64,000 nucleotides of DNA from Chitinophaga silvisoli (lineage in GTDB: Bacteria; Bacteroidota; Bacteroidia; Chitinophagales; Chitinophagaceae), in contig NZ_QTJV01000001.1 of the NCBI RefSeq assembly GCF_003412465.1, positions 868,001-932,000 on the forward strand, read 5' to 3'. Positions within the stretch are counted from its first letter, which is position 1; each line of letters begins with the position of its first letter. This document shows positions 1 to 8,691 of this stretch, in pieces. Both the position numbers and the translations under genes were made by a program. The notes beneath the pieces are model-generated. The model was given only the letters and a program-made list of their open reading frames with translations, was not told where the DNA came from and made no database searches.

Positions 1-1
1 G

Positions 2-520
2 ATAGAAGGTGAAGCCTATTTCGATGTAAAGCATATCAACCGAACCGGCCCCGGCCAGCAATTTATAGTACATAGCAATGGCATTAGTATAGAAGTACTC
101 GGTACATCCTTCAATGTAAGAAGCCGTCATGGCCGAACCAAAGTCGGACTGATTACCGGTAAGATTAAAGTAGATTATAATAAGGATCGCTCGCTCGTCA
201 TGTTGCCCGGTGACTATGTGGAATACGCAAACAACCAACTGTCAGTAACAAGGAAATTAGATAAGCCCGAGAAGATTAAGCGCTGGACCGAGATACAGCT
301 TACGTTTACAGATGCCACTTTAGGTGAGATCATAGAAACACTGCAGGACAACTATGGCTATACCGTAAAAGTAGCTGATGCCTCACTCCGGAAGTTAATG
401 ATTGAAGGAGATATTAACGTAACGAATGTCGAAGAACTCTTAACCGTAATTACCACTACGCTAAACGTAAAAATCGATCAACCTTCCAAAAAGGAACTGG
501 TCATCACATCAGGAAAGTAA
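2..520 (+). CDS. FecR-family anti-sigma factor, C-terminal part
   Basis: This is the 3' end of a gene entering from the left edge; the reading frame is open from base 2 and the start is outside the window. The visible 172 residues begin inside the FecR periplasmic domain (IEGEAYFDVKH, then VLGTSFNVRS and LPGDYVEY), followed by the small C-terminal STN-like domain usual in Bacteroidota FecR proteins (about the last 75 residues). In this family the periplasmic part senses the STN domain of a TonB-dependent receptor and controls an ECF sigma factor across the inner membrane. The SusC receptor with an STN domain starts 51 bases downstream, so it is the likely partner. The sigma factor gene would be expected upstream, outside the window. 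Confidence 0.9.
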   Translation: MEGEAYFDVKHINRTGPGQQFIVHSNGISIEVLGTSFNVRSRHGRTKVGLITGKIKVDYNKDRSLVMLPGDYVEYANNQLSVTRKLDKPEKIKRWTEIQLTFTDATLGEIIETLQDNYGYTVKVADASLRKLMIEGDINVTNVEELLTVITTTLNVKIDQPSKKELVITSGK

Positions 521-571
521 AGGGAGTACGCGAAGGAAGCGCGTATAAACAGTACACGTAAAAAAAAACTA

Positions 572-3500
572 ATGAACATCTTAAACCAAAATCTACTTTT
601 GGGGCTGCTTTCCTGTGCCCTGCTACCAGGTATTGCTGCACCTGTCAGCGCACAGACGCCCGCGATGTATGCTTCCATGAGGCAGACAGATAATATCCCA
701 CACCATAAGGCAGGAACAATGTCACTTAAAGATGCATTGGTAAGGCTGAAAAAGCTGCAAAATATCCGTTTCGCATACAGGGAGGGACTGCTGGACGGTA
801 AAATGGTCCCTGCGGACCTCGTAGACAGAGCAGAAACAATGGAGGCAGAAGCTGCCTTAAAATTATTACTGTCAGATTTCGCACTCGCTTATATGCGTGT
901 CAACAAGACACAGTATTCTATTTATACCAGTGAAGCAAATGCGACTATTCTTAATTATAATTCACTCTTTGCCGATAAACTCAAAGGTAAAATTACCGGT
1001 CCTGATGGCGCTCCTGTACCAGGTGCCACTATCTCTGTAAAAGGTAATCCTTCTCTCGTAACTGTTGCCAATGATAAAGGAGAATTCGAACTCAATCTGA
1101 AAGATGCTGCACTACCTGTAGTTTTGGTTGTTTCATCCATTGGATTTGACAAACAGGAGATCACTGTAAACAGTGCCGCGGATGTTGTGAGCGTGAAACT
1201 GGCTGAATCCAATAAGGCACTTTCTGAAGTTGTAGTGACCGCATTGGGTATCAAAAAGGATAAGAAAGCACTGGCATATGCCGTCACCGAAGTAAAGGGT
1301 AGCGATTTTACGCAGGCCCGCGAGGTGAATGTAGCCAATGCACTGACGGGTAAAATTGCAGGCGTGAACGCCACCAGCCTGGCTAGCGGCCCTGGTGGTT
1401 CCAGCCGTGTGATCATCCGTGGTAACACCTCCCTTAATGGTGATAACCAACCCCTGTATGTGGTAAATGGTATGCCGATCGACAACACGACTCCAGGTGG
1501 TAGCCCTACTACCGGTGGGGGTGGTCAGAACGTAGACCGTGGCGATGGTATCGGTGGTATCAACCCTGATGATATCGAAACCATCAGCGTGCTGAAAGGT
1601 GGTACTGCTGCGGCCCTTTACGGCTCCCGTGCAGCCAATGGCGTTATCCTCATCACCACCAAGAAAGGGCGTTCCCGCAAAGGTATCGGGGTAGACTACA
1701 ACACCACTTTCACCGCAGAGACACCCTCTGTATATCCTGACTGGCAATATGAATATGGCCAGGGTGATGGCGGCGTAAAACCTTCGTCACAATCACAGGC
1801 GGTGACCTGGGGCCGCCGTAGCTGGGGTGCGAAAATGGATGGCCAGAACTACATCGCTTTCGATGGTAAGGAACATCCCTATTCCCCACAAAAGAATAAT
1901 ATTAAGAACTTCTACCGTACAGGTTCTACCTATACAAACACCGTTGCTTTTAACGGTGGTAATGAATCACTGAATTTCCGCTTCTCGCTGTCCAATACCA
2001 ACAGTAAAAGTATCGTTCCAAATTCCAAGTTCGACAAGAAAATTGCGAACCTGAACCTGAATGCTACATTGGGTAAAAGACTGAGCATAGAAGCTATAGC
2101 GCAATACAATGTAGAGAATGCCACAAACCGTTCCAGTTCCGGGGATGCCACCGGCAACCCCAACTGGGGCGTATACATGATCGCAAATACAGTAGACATC
2201 CGCTCCCTGGATCCGGGTTATGATGCAACAGGTCGTGAAATACAGTGGAATGAAACAGCTTATGCTTCCAACCCTTATTTCGTAGTGAACCGCTTTAAGA
2301 ACAATGATACCAAGAACCGTTTCATTGGTCAGGCAAGCGTGAAATACGATCTCATGAAAAACCTGTATGTGAAAGCAAATGTGAGCCGTGACTTCTTTAA
2401 CTACGATTATGTAGGTATCATTCCTACCGGTACTGTATATACTACAGGAGCGGCGGGTGAGTACAGCGGCCTGAGAAACGCAGTGTCAGAAACCAACTCT
2501 ATGCTGACTGCCAACTACAATACCAAACTGGCTGGAACGATTGGTTTGAATGTACTGGCGGGTACCAACGCACGCCGTTACAAATCAAACCAGACTGCCA
2601 TCACAGGTACACAGTTCATCATCCCGTTCTTCTATAGCTATACCAACTTAAGTACCGTTACTACTACGCCAACAAGAAATAATGTAGCGACCAACTCTGT
2701 ATTCGGAGCAATTGATCTGGATTACAAATCTGTGCTGTTCCTGAACTTCAGCAGCCGTCAGGACTGGTTCTCTACCCTGAGTCCTCAGAATAACCACATT
2801 TTTTATCCTGCTGTAGGTACCAGCTTCATTATCTCCGATGCGATTCAGTTACCTAAAGCCATAAGCTATGCCAAAGCACGTGCCTCATGGGCACAAGTGG
2901 GCGGTGCTACACCTGACCCATACATCTTAAACCAGAGCTACACCATGGTACAGGGCGGACATGAAGGGCAGCCTGTTCAGACGGTTACCCAGTCCGGCGG
3001 TGTAAACCTCGTGACGAATTCCAGCCTGAAGCCACTCACCTCTACTACCTACGAAGCAGGTCTGGAAGCTCAATTCCTGCATAACCGTATCGGTTTTGAC
3101 ATCACTTACTATAGCAAGCAAACGACCAACGACATTGTTAGTACCGCTATCTCTACTGCTTCCGGTTATAACAATGCGCTGCTGAACGTAGGTAAATTGT
3201 CCAACAAAGGGATTGAAGTACTCCTGACAGGTACGCCTGTAAAATCTAAAAACTTCACCTGGAATGTGAGCTACAATATGGCTTACAACAAGAGCGAAGT
3301 AGAACAGCTGGCAGCAGGTCTGACCACCTTACAGATGGCGACCAGCGTAGGTAGCTGGGCATTCGTACACAACTCCGTAGGTCGCCCCTATGGCGTGATC
3401 ATGGGGTATTCAGTAGCGAAAAATGAGAAGGGTGAAACCATCTATAACAGTGCTACCGGCTACGAACAAAAGAGTGCATTGAAATATTTAGGCAATGGTG

Positions 3501-4018
3501 TACCGCCACTGACGATGGGTTTCAGCAATACCTTCAACTACAAACGCCTGTCACTCGACATCCTTGTTGACGGCAAATTCGGTAACAAAGTATTCTCTGT
3601 AATGGACGTATACGCTACCCGTTTCGGTCTGCACAAGAAGACCCTGGCTGGTCGTGAAAACGGACTCGCACTGAGTGGCGTAGATCAGAATGGAAATCCT
3701 TACACGAACACCATTCCCGTATCGAACCTGCGTCTTTACTACGACAATACCAAGAACTACACTGATCAGTTCATGTACGATGGAAGTTTTGTAAAACTGC
3801 GCCAGGTAGTACTGAGCTACCAGATTCCTGTACAAAGGCTGAAGATCTTACAGAGCGCTTCCCTGTCTTTCGTAGCACGTAACCTGCTTACCCTGTACAA
3901 GAATACGGACAACTTTGATCCGGAATCCAGCTACACTAACAGTAATGCACAGGGCTTTGAAGCGTTTGGTATTCCACGCACCAGGAGCTTTGGTCTGAAC
4001 CTGATGGCTAAATTCTAA
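572..4018 (+). CDS. SusC/RagA-family TonB-dependent outer-membrane receptor with STN domain
   Basis: This 1148-residue protein has a Sec signal peptide (about residues 1-28, ending VSAQ), an STN signalling domain (about 48-118), a carboxypeptidase-regulatory-like beta domain (about 133-205), a plug domain starting near LSEVVVTALG, and a C-terminal beta-barrel ending in the aromatic residue of LNLMAKF. SusC proteins import ligands captured by a SusD lipoprotein, using TonB energy; the STN domain also signals to a FecR anti-sigma factor. The FecR fragment immediately upstream and the SusD gene 24 bases downstream support a full sensing and uptake module. The substrate cannot be read from the sequence. 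The linked genes suggest an amino-acid-like or N-acyl compound rather than a glycan, because no glycoside hydrolase is nearby. Confidence 0.95.
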   Translation: MNILNQNLLLGLLSCALLPGIAAPVSAQTPAMYASMRQTDNIPHHKAGTMSLKDALVRLKKLQNIRFAYREGLLDGKMVPADLVDRAETMEAEAALKLLLSDFALAYMRVNKTQYSIYTSEANATILNYNSLFADKLKGKITGPDGAPVPGATISVKGNPSLVTVANDKGEFELNLKDAALPVVLVVSSIGFDKQEITVNSAADVVSVKLAESNKALSEVVVTALGIKKDKKALAYAVTEVKGSDFTQAREVNVANALTGKIAGVNATSLASGPGGSSRVIIRGNTSLNGDNQPLYVVNGMPIDNTTPGGSPTTGGGGQNVDRGDGIGGINPDDIETISVLKGGTAAALYGSRAANGVILITTKKGRSRKGIGVDYNTTFTAETPSVYPDWQYEYGQGDGGVKPSSQSQAVTWGRRSWGAKMDGQNYIAFDGKEHPYSPQKNNIKNFYRTGSTYTNTVAFNGGNESLNFRFSLSNTNSKSIVPNSKFDKKIANLNLNATLGKRLSIEAIAQYNVENATNRSSSGDATGNPNWGVYMIANTVDIRSLDPGYDATGREIQWNETAYASNPYFVVNRFKNNDTKNRFIGQASVKYDLMKNLYVKANVSRDFFNYDYVGIIPTGTVYTTGAAGEYSGLRNAVSETNSMLTANYNTKLAGTIGLNVLAGTNARRYKSNQTAITGTQFIIPFFYSYTNLSTVTTTPTRNNVATNSVFGAIDLDYKSVLFLNFSSRQDWFSTLSPQNNHIFYPAVGTSFIISDAIQLPKAISYAKARASWAQVGGATPDPYILNQSYTMVQGGHEGQPVQTVTQSGGVNLVTNSSLKPLTSTTYEAGLEAQFLHNRIGFDITYYSKQTTNDIVSTAISTASGYNNALLNVGKLSNKGIEVLLTGTPVKSKNFTWNVSYNMAYNKSEVEQLAAGLTTLQMATSVGSWAFVHNSVGRPYGVIMGYSVAKNEKGETIYNSATGYEQKSALKYLGNGVPPLTMGFSNTFNYKRLSLDILVDGKFGNKVFSVMDVYATRFGLHKKTLAGRENGLALSGVDQNGNPYTNTIPVSNLRLYYDNTKNYTDQFMYDGSFVKLRQVVLSYQIPVQRLKILQSASLSFVARNLLTLYKNTDNFDPESSYTNSNAQGFEAFGIPRTRSFGLNLMAKF

Positions 4019-4042
4019 TTGTTCATGTTACACACTCGAATT

Positions 4043-5563
4043 ATGAAAATGCGTTTTAACTTCCTGATATATACAGCCATAGCAGCTACCTTAACGGTCC
4101 AGTCATGTGACAAAGGCTTTGAAGAAATGAATGTAAACCCGGATGCTTCTACTACTGTAGTACCGGAATATATGTTCAGCAAATCATTGCTGGATGCGCT
4201 GAACAATAGCTGGTTTGCTACCGATGCACTGGCTTGCGGTGGCTCCATGCAGCAGTTCGCCACTTACAAGGATGTACCGGGTATAGGGGACAAATATTAT
4301 TTTCAGCAGGGTACTTATCCCTATGATTTTTTTACTACCGGTTATCCCGGCGCTGTGAATGAAATAGCCACAGTGATCAACGCACTTGATACATCAGAAA
4401 CCAACAAACTTTCTATTGCCCGTATCTGGCGTGTATTCATCATGAGCCGCATGACGGATATCTATGGTGATATTCCTTATTCTGAAGCTGCGAAGGGATA
4501 TACTTCGAACAACTTCACACCGAAGTACGATGCGCAGCAGGCAATCTATGCTGACATGCTGAAGGAACTGGATGAATCTGCAACTGCACTCGATGCATCC
4601 AAGCCAACTTTTGGTGCCGGTGATTATATCTACGCAGGCAATGTGACCAGGTGGAAGAAATTTGCTTACTCACTCATGCTGCGCCTGGGTATGCGTATGT
4701 CAAAAGCAGATGCTGCATCTGCTCAGACATGGGTGCAGAAAGCAATTGCAGGTGGTGTGATCACTGATGATGCAGACATTGCTACCATGAAGTATACAGA
4801 TGGTACAGCGCTGAACAGAAATCCAAAGGCGGCTGCACTGCTCTCGAACGACTACGCCGTAGCCGATGGTAAGAGTAATACAGAAGGTGGTAAACTGGCA
4901 CAGACCTTCATCAATATGCTGAAGAATAATAATGATCCGCGCCTGAACGTAATAGCCATTGTATGGAATAATGGTAAGGCCGATACAAGTACCGCTTTAC
5001 AGTCAGGTATGCCCAATGGCCTGCTGCTGAAGCCTGATAATTTTGCTTCTTACTCAGAACCAAATCCTGCTACTATTTTACAATATACCGCACCTATCAT
5101 CGTGATGAGTGCTGCAGAAGTAAATCTCTACCTGGCAGAAGCAGCTGTAAGAGGCTGGTATACCGGTACTGCGGCAACGCTGTTTGCAAATGCCATCGGT
5201 GCTTCTATGCGCAACTGGGCACAGTTTGGTGCTGCCGGTGTCATTGCTGAAAGCAGGATCACCGCTTACCAGGCTACACATGTACTGGCTGGTACGACTG
5301 CACAACAGCTGGAAATGATCGGCAATGAGTTCTATGTATCACTCTTCCTCGATGAGCAGCAGATTCATGCTAACTGGCGTCGTCTGGGTTATCCTGCACT
5401 GACACCGGTGAACATCTCCGGGAACATTACTGGTGGTACTATTCCCCGCCGCCTGCTGTATCCACCTTCAGAAGAGAGTGTAAATGCTGCAAGCTTACAG
5501 GAAGCAGTAGACAGGCAGGGAGCAAACCTTATGACAACCCGCGTATGGTGGGATAAAGAATAA
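4043..5563 (+). CDS. SusD/RagB-family substrate-binding outer-membrane lipoprotein
   Basis: I place the start at the ATG at 4043 because it gives a clean lipoprotein signal (MKMRFNFLIYTAIAATLTVQSC, with the lipobox cysteine at residue 22); in-frame starts at 4019 (TTG) and 4025 add residues ahead of the signal. The 506-residue product has the helical SusD fold pattern: an N-terminal segment naming the mature lipoprotein, TPR-like helices near IARIWRVFIMSRMTDIYGDIPYSEA, and a C-terminal section with AAEVNLYLAEAAVRGW. SusD proteins sit on the outer leaflet and act as a lid on the SusC channel. It directly follows the SusC gene and precedes the exported enzyme genes. It resembles the SusD-like subgroup often linked to non-glycan substrates. 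Confidence 0.93.
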   Translation: MKMRFNFLIYTAIAATLTVQSCDKGFEEMNVNPDASTTVVPEYMFSKSLLDALNNSWFATDALACGGSMQQFATYKDVPGIGDKYYFQQGTYPYDFFTTGYPGAVNEIATVINALDTSETNKLSIARIWRVFIMSRMTDIYGDIPYSEAAKGYTSNNFTPKYDAQQAIYADMLKELDESATALDASKPTFGAGDYIYAGNVTRWKKFAYSLMLRLGMRMSKADAASAQTWVQKAIAGGVITDDADIATMKYTDGTALNRNPKAAALLSNDYAVADGKSNTEGGKLAQTFINMLKNNNDPRLNVIAIVWNNGKADTSTALQSGMPNGLLLKPDNFASYSEPNPATILQYTAPIIVMSAAEVNLYLAEAAVRGWYTGTAATLFANAIGASMRNWAQFGAAGVIAESRITAYQATHVLAGTTAQQLEMIGNEFYVSLFLDEQQIHANWRRLGYPALTPVNISGNITGGTIPRRLLYPPSEESVNAASLQEAVDRQGANLMTTRVWWDKE

Positions 5564-5582
5564 TCCTCTCAAATTTTCTATC

Positions 5583-6044
5583 ATGCAAAACCAAAGAAGA
5601 TCAGTATTAAAGAAGATGTTGGCTGCGGCAGCCGGATTCACCGGTATCAGTGCTGTTGCAAAAGCTGCCGGCGCTACGCTGCCTGCCACCACTGAAAACG
5701 GAAATGTAGTTTATGATCAGGAAGTACCTTTATTCTCCAGTTTCAAAGTACATGGCAACACGGTATACATTGCAGGTATCGGTGCCCACTTTGAAGGCGA
5801 TATCAAGGCACATACAGATCATGTGCTGAAGGAAATGGAAGCACAGTTAAAAAAGGCAGGTTCTTCGATGGACAAGGTATTGAAGGTAAGCGTATTCCTG
5901 CATGACCTGAACGATTATAAGGCCATGAACGAGGTATTCAGAGGCCGTTTTGGACCTAATCCTCCGGTAAGAACTACCGTGGCTGTATATGGAGGAGTAC
6001 CGGGAGACTCTCTTGTAGAGATGGATTGTATTGCATCTCTATAA
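5583..6044 (+). CDS. Exported RidA/YjgF/UK114-family protein (imine/enamine hydrolase)
   Basis: The mature part (from about residue 45) is a complete RidA domain with the conserved arginine at about residue 130 (NPPVRTTVAVYG) and the closing VEMDCIASL segment. RidA proteins hydrolyse reactive enamine/imine intermediates released by PLP enzymes. The unusual part is the N-terminus: residues 5-12 (RRSVLKKM) followed by an alanine-rich hydrophobic stretch look like a twin-arginine export signal, so this copy is probably periplasmic, while textbook RidA is cytosolic. It starts 19 bases after the SusD stop and is followed by a PLP-dependent enzyme gene, which fits a role in clearing that enzyme's product. 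The RidA family call is firm; export is inferred from the signal alone. Confidence 0.9.
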   Translation: MQNQRRSVLKKMLAAAAGFTGISAVAKAAGATLPATTENGNVVYDQEVPLFSSFKVHGNTVYIAGIGAHFEGDIKAHTDHVLKEMEAQLKKAGSSMDKVLKVSVFLHDLNDYKAMNEVFRGRFGPNPPVRTTVAVYGGVPGDSLVEMDCIASL

Positions 6045-6066
6045 CAATAGTTCCCCCTTCTCTACG

Positions 6067-6098
6067 GAGGTTGTATCAAAGTATACAACCTCTTCTTT
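6067..6098 (+). terminator. Hairpin between ridA-like and PLP-enzyme genes
   Basis: A perfect 10-base stem (6067-6076 with 6083-6092) encloses a 6-base loop and is followed by a pyrimidine tract. It lies 22 bases after the RidA stop codon. It may end most transcripts, or act as an attenuator inside the cluster. Its GAGGTTGTATCA arm recurs at two other intergenic sites in the window. Confidence 0.65.
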
Positions 6099-6125
6099 CT
6101 TCCTCACGTTTTTATTTTACGACTC

Positions 6126-7364
6126 ATGAACCGCAGAGACTTATTGAAAAATATGTCTGTGATCCCTGTATTCGGGGCTTTCGCAGGCAGCGCTAATATA
6201 TTGCCATTAACGGACGCAGCAACTACTGCTGTGGCCAAAGACTATTTCAAAGAACTGGGTATTCGCACCTTCATCAATGCCGCTGGTACTTATACCGCAA
6301 TGACGGGGTCGCTCATGCGACCTGAGGTAATGAATGCCATTAACTATGCTTCTAAAGATTTTGTATTGCTCGATGAGCTGCAGGACAAGGTAGGCGAACG
6401 CATTGCACAATTACTGAAATGTGAATATGCAACGGTAACTTCCGGTTGTGCATCGGCCATGACCCTGGGTGCAGCAGGTGTGCTCACCGGCATGGATGAG
6501 AAGAAAGTCGCCCAGCTGCCTCACCTGGAAGGAACAGGTATGAAGACGGAGGTGATCATCCAGCGTAAGCATGATATTGCTTATGCACATGCATTGAAAA
6601 ATACAGGTTTAAAGATCGTGTATACTGATACAAAGGAAGACCTGGTCAATGCAATCTCTGACAAGACTGCACTGATGTACTTTCTGAACGCCAACAACTT
6701 TGACGGTCCTGTACAGGTAGAAGAATTCCTGAAGATAGCACAGGCGCACAATATTCCTACTATGATAGATTGTGCGGCAGATGTACCTCCCGTGGAAAAC
6801 CTGTGGAAGTATACGAACATGGGGTATGACCTGGTCTGCTTCTCCGGTGGTAAAGGCATCCGTGGTCCGCAGAGTGCGGGCCTGCTGCTGGGCAGAAAGA
6901 AATACATTCAGGCGGCAAGGCTCAGTGCACCTCCAAGAGGGAATACTATTGGCCGTGGTCTGAAAGTAAACAAAGAAGAAATACTCGGTATGCTGATAGC
7001 ACTGGAAACCTATCTGGCTACTGACCATGATAAAGAATGGAAGATGTGGGAAGCGCAGATCAAACTGATTGGAGATGCAGCAACTTCGGTAGGGGGTGTG
7101 ACGACCACCGTGAAAGTGCCGGCTATCGCCAATCATGTACCTACCCTGCATGTAGCCTGGGATGCAAAGAAGATTCCTGCTACGGCAGCCGAATTAAAAG
7201 AGAAATTAAGAAGTGGTTCTCCTTCTATTGAGGTAGCAGACGGGGAAAACCAGCATGCCATTGCCATTACTACATGGATGCTGGTACCCGGACAGGAAAA
7301 GATAGTAGCTGCGGCACTCAAAAAAGCGCTGACAGAAAAGGCACTTACGGAAACGCATGGTTGA
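6126..7364 (+). CDS. Exported SelA/DgaE-like PLP-dependent enzyme (aminotransferase class V fold)
   Basis: The 412-residue protein has a fold-type I PLP pattern: an Asp expected to pair with the pyridine nitrogen at residue 215 (TMIDCAADVPP) and the predicted Schiff-base lysine at 243 in CFSGGKGIRGPQSAG, a signature of the SelA-like branch that includes D-glucosaminate-6-phosphate ammonia-lyase (DgaE). That branch typically does beta-elimination or ammonia-lyase chemistry rather than transamination. The N-terminus (MNRRDLLKNMSVIPVFGAFAG) has a twin-arginine motif and hydrophobic core, consistent with Tat export of a cofactor-loaded enzyme. Neighbours are a RidA protein upstream and an amidohydrolase downstream. 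The exact substrate is unknown; SelA itself is unlikely since no selenocysteine genes are visible. Confidence 0.85.
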   Translation: MNRRDLLKNMSVIPVFGAFAGSANILPLTDAATTAVAKDYFKELGIRTFINAAGTYTAMTGSLMRPEVMNAINYASKDFVLLDELQDKVGERIAQLLKCEYATVTSGCASAMTLGAAGVLTGMDEKKVAQLPHLEGTGMKTEVIIQRKHDIAYAHALKNTGLKIVYTDTKEDLVNAISDKTALMYFLNANNFDGPVQVEEFLKIAQAHNIPTMIDCAADVPPVENLWKYTNMGYDLVCFSGGKGIRGPQSAGLLLGRKKYIQAARLSAPPRGNTIGRGLKVNKEEILGMLIALETYLATDHDKEWKMWEAQIKLIGDAATSVGGVTTTVKVPAIANHVPTLHVAWDAKKIPATAAELKEKLRSGSPSIEVADGENQHAIAITTWMLVPGQEKIVAAALKKALTEKALTETHG

Positions 7365-7389
7365 TAAATTGGAGTGTGTTTAGTCACCG

Positions 7390-7422
7390 CAGGGAGTCTT
7401 TGGGGCTCCCTGTTAATTTTTA
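7390..7422 (+). terminator. Hairpin between PLP-enzyme and amidohydrolase genes
   Basis: A 7-base GC-rich stem (7390-7396 with 7406-7412) is followed by TTAATTTTTA. It resembles a weak intrinsic terminator or attenuator within the catabolic cluster. Confidence 0.5.
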
Positions 7423-7452
7423 CTACAGGTCTTAACATTAAAGTAACGGCAT

Positions 7453-8688
7453 ATGAGGTTCTTACTATTACTCATGCTGGCTGGGAGTGCATTGCATGCA
7501 CAACAATACAGCCTCCTCATAAAAAACGGGCACGTCATTGACCCGAGAAATCATATTGATGCAGTCATGGATATCGCACTCAGGGACGATACCATTGCAA
7601 AGGTAGCATCACACATAGATGCCACGAAAGCCACCATGGTCATAGATGCAAAAGGACTCTATGTGACACCGGGGCTTATCGATCTTCACACACATAATTT
7701 TATCGGGACCACGCCTAACAGGTATCTGAACAACAGTTACAGTGCTGTAGCACCGGATGGTTTTACATTCCGTTGTGGTGTGACTACCGTAGTAGATGCA
7801 GGCAGTTCGGGATGGCGCAGCTTTGAAACATTCCTGGATCAGACGATCCGTCATTCGCAGACGCGGGTGCTGGCATTCTTAAATATTGTAGGTGGTGGTA
7901 TGCGGGGCGGTGCCTATGAACAGGATACGAATGATATGGATGCGAAGATGACGGCACTGACCATTCGCCAGTATAAAAAATACCTGGTAGGTATCAAGGT
8001 GGCACACTTTGAAGGTGCGGAATGGACACCGGTAGACAGGGCCGTACAGGCAGGGGAGATGACGGGTACACCGGTGATGATTGATTTTGGGGGCAGTAAC
8101 CCGCCCTTACCGCTGAATGAACTATTTGAAAAACACCTGCGACCCGGAGATATCTTTACACATGTATATGCGAATGTAAAAGGTCGTATGCCTGTAGTGG
8201 ATGAAAATGGAAAAGTACCTGATTATATCTGGGCAGCGCGTAAAAAAGGAATTCTCTTTGACGTAGGTCACGGAGGTACCAGTTTCTCCTACAAGATTGC
8301 AATGCCGGCTATGAAAGCTGGTTTCCTGCCGAATACCATCAGTACGGATATTCACACCGGCAGTATGAATGCGGCGATGAAGGACCTGCTGAATGTGATG
8401 TCGAAAATGTTGGCAATGGGCATGAATTTTCCGGCACTGATCAGGGCAACGACAGATGATGCGGCAAAAGCTATTCACCATGAAGAACTGGGAAGCCTGT
8501 CAGAAAATACTGTGGCGGACATTGCGATCTTAAGATTGGAGAAGGGGCAGTTTGGCTTTGCAGATCCTATGGGCGTAAAACTGAAGGGAACAGAGCGTAT
8601 AGCCTGTGAGTTGACAATCCGTGCGGGCAAAGTCGTTTACGACCTGAATGGGCTGGCGGATAGTATTTCAGTACAAACCGAAAATTAA
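7453..8688 (+). CDS. Exported amidohydrolase/deacetylase (EF_0837-like, dihydroorotase fold)
   Basis: This 411-residue protein carries the full metal-binding set of the amidohydrolase superfamily: HxH at 79 and 81 (IDLHTHNF), a probable carboxylated lysine at 182 (VGIKVAHF), histidines at 237 (FTHVY) and 273 (DVGHGG), and the catalytic aspartate at 299 (STDIHTG). This pattern matches the amidohydrolase/deacetylase group often encoded beside SelA/DgaE-like PLP enzymes, and predicts hydrolysis of an amide, lactam or N-acyl bond. Residues 1-17 (MRFLLLLMLAGSALHAQ) form a Sec signal peptide, placing the enzyme in the periplasm. It is followed three bases later by the RraA-like gene, so the two are co-transcribed. 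Natural substrate unknown. Confidence 0.9.
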   Translation: MRFLLLLMLAGSALHAQQYSLLIKNGHVIDPRNHIDAVMDIALRDDTIAKVASHIDATKATMVIDAKGLYVTPGLIDLHTHNFIGTTPNRYLNNSYSAVAPDGFTFRCGVTTVVDAGSSGWRSFETFLDQTIRHSQTRVLAFLNIVGGGMRGGAYEQDTNDMDAKMTALTIRQYKKYLVGIKVAHFEGAEWTPVDRAVQAGEMTGTPVMIDFGGSNPPLPLNELFEKHLRPGDIFTHVYANVKGRMPVVDENGKVPDYIWAARKKGILFDVGHGGTSFSYKIAMPAMKAGFLPNTISTDIHTGSMNAAMKDLLNVMSKMLAMGMNFPALIRATTDDAAKAIHHEELGSLSENTVADIAILRLEKGQFGFADPMGVKLKGTERIACELTIRAGKVVYDLNGLADSISVQTEN

Positions 8689-8691
8689 AAT

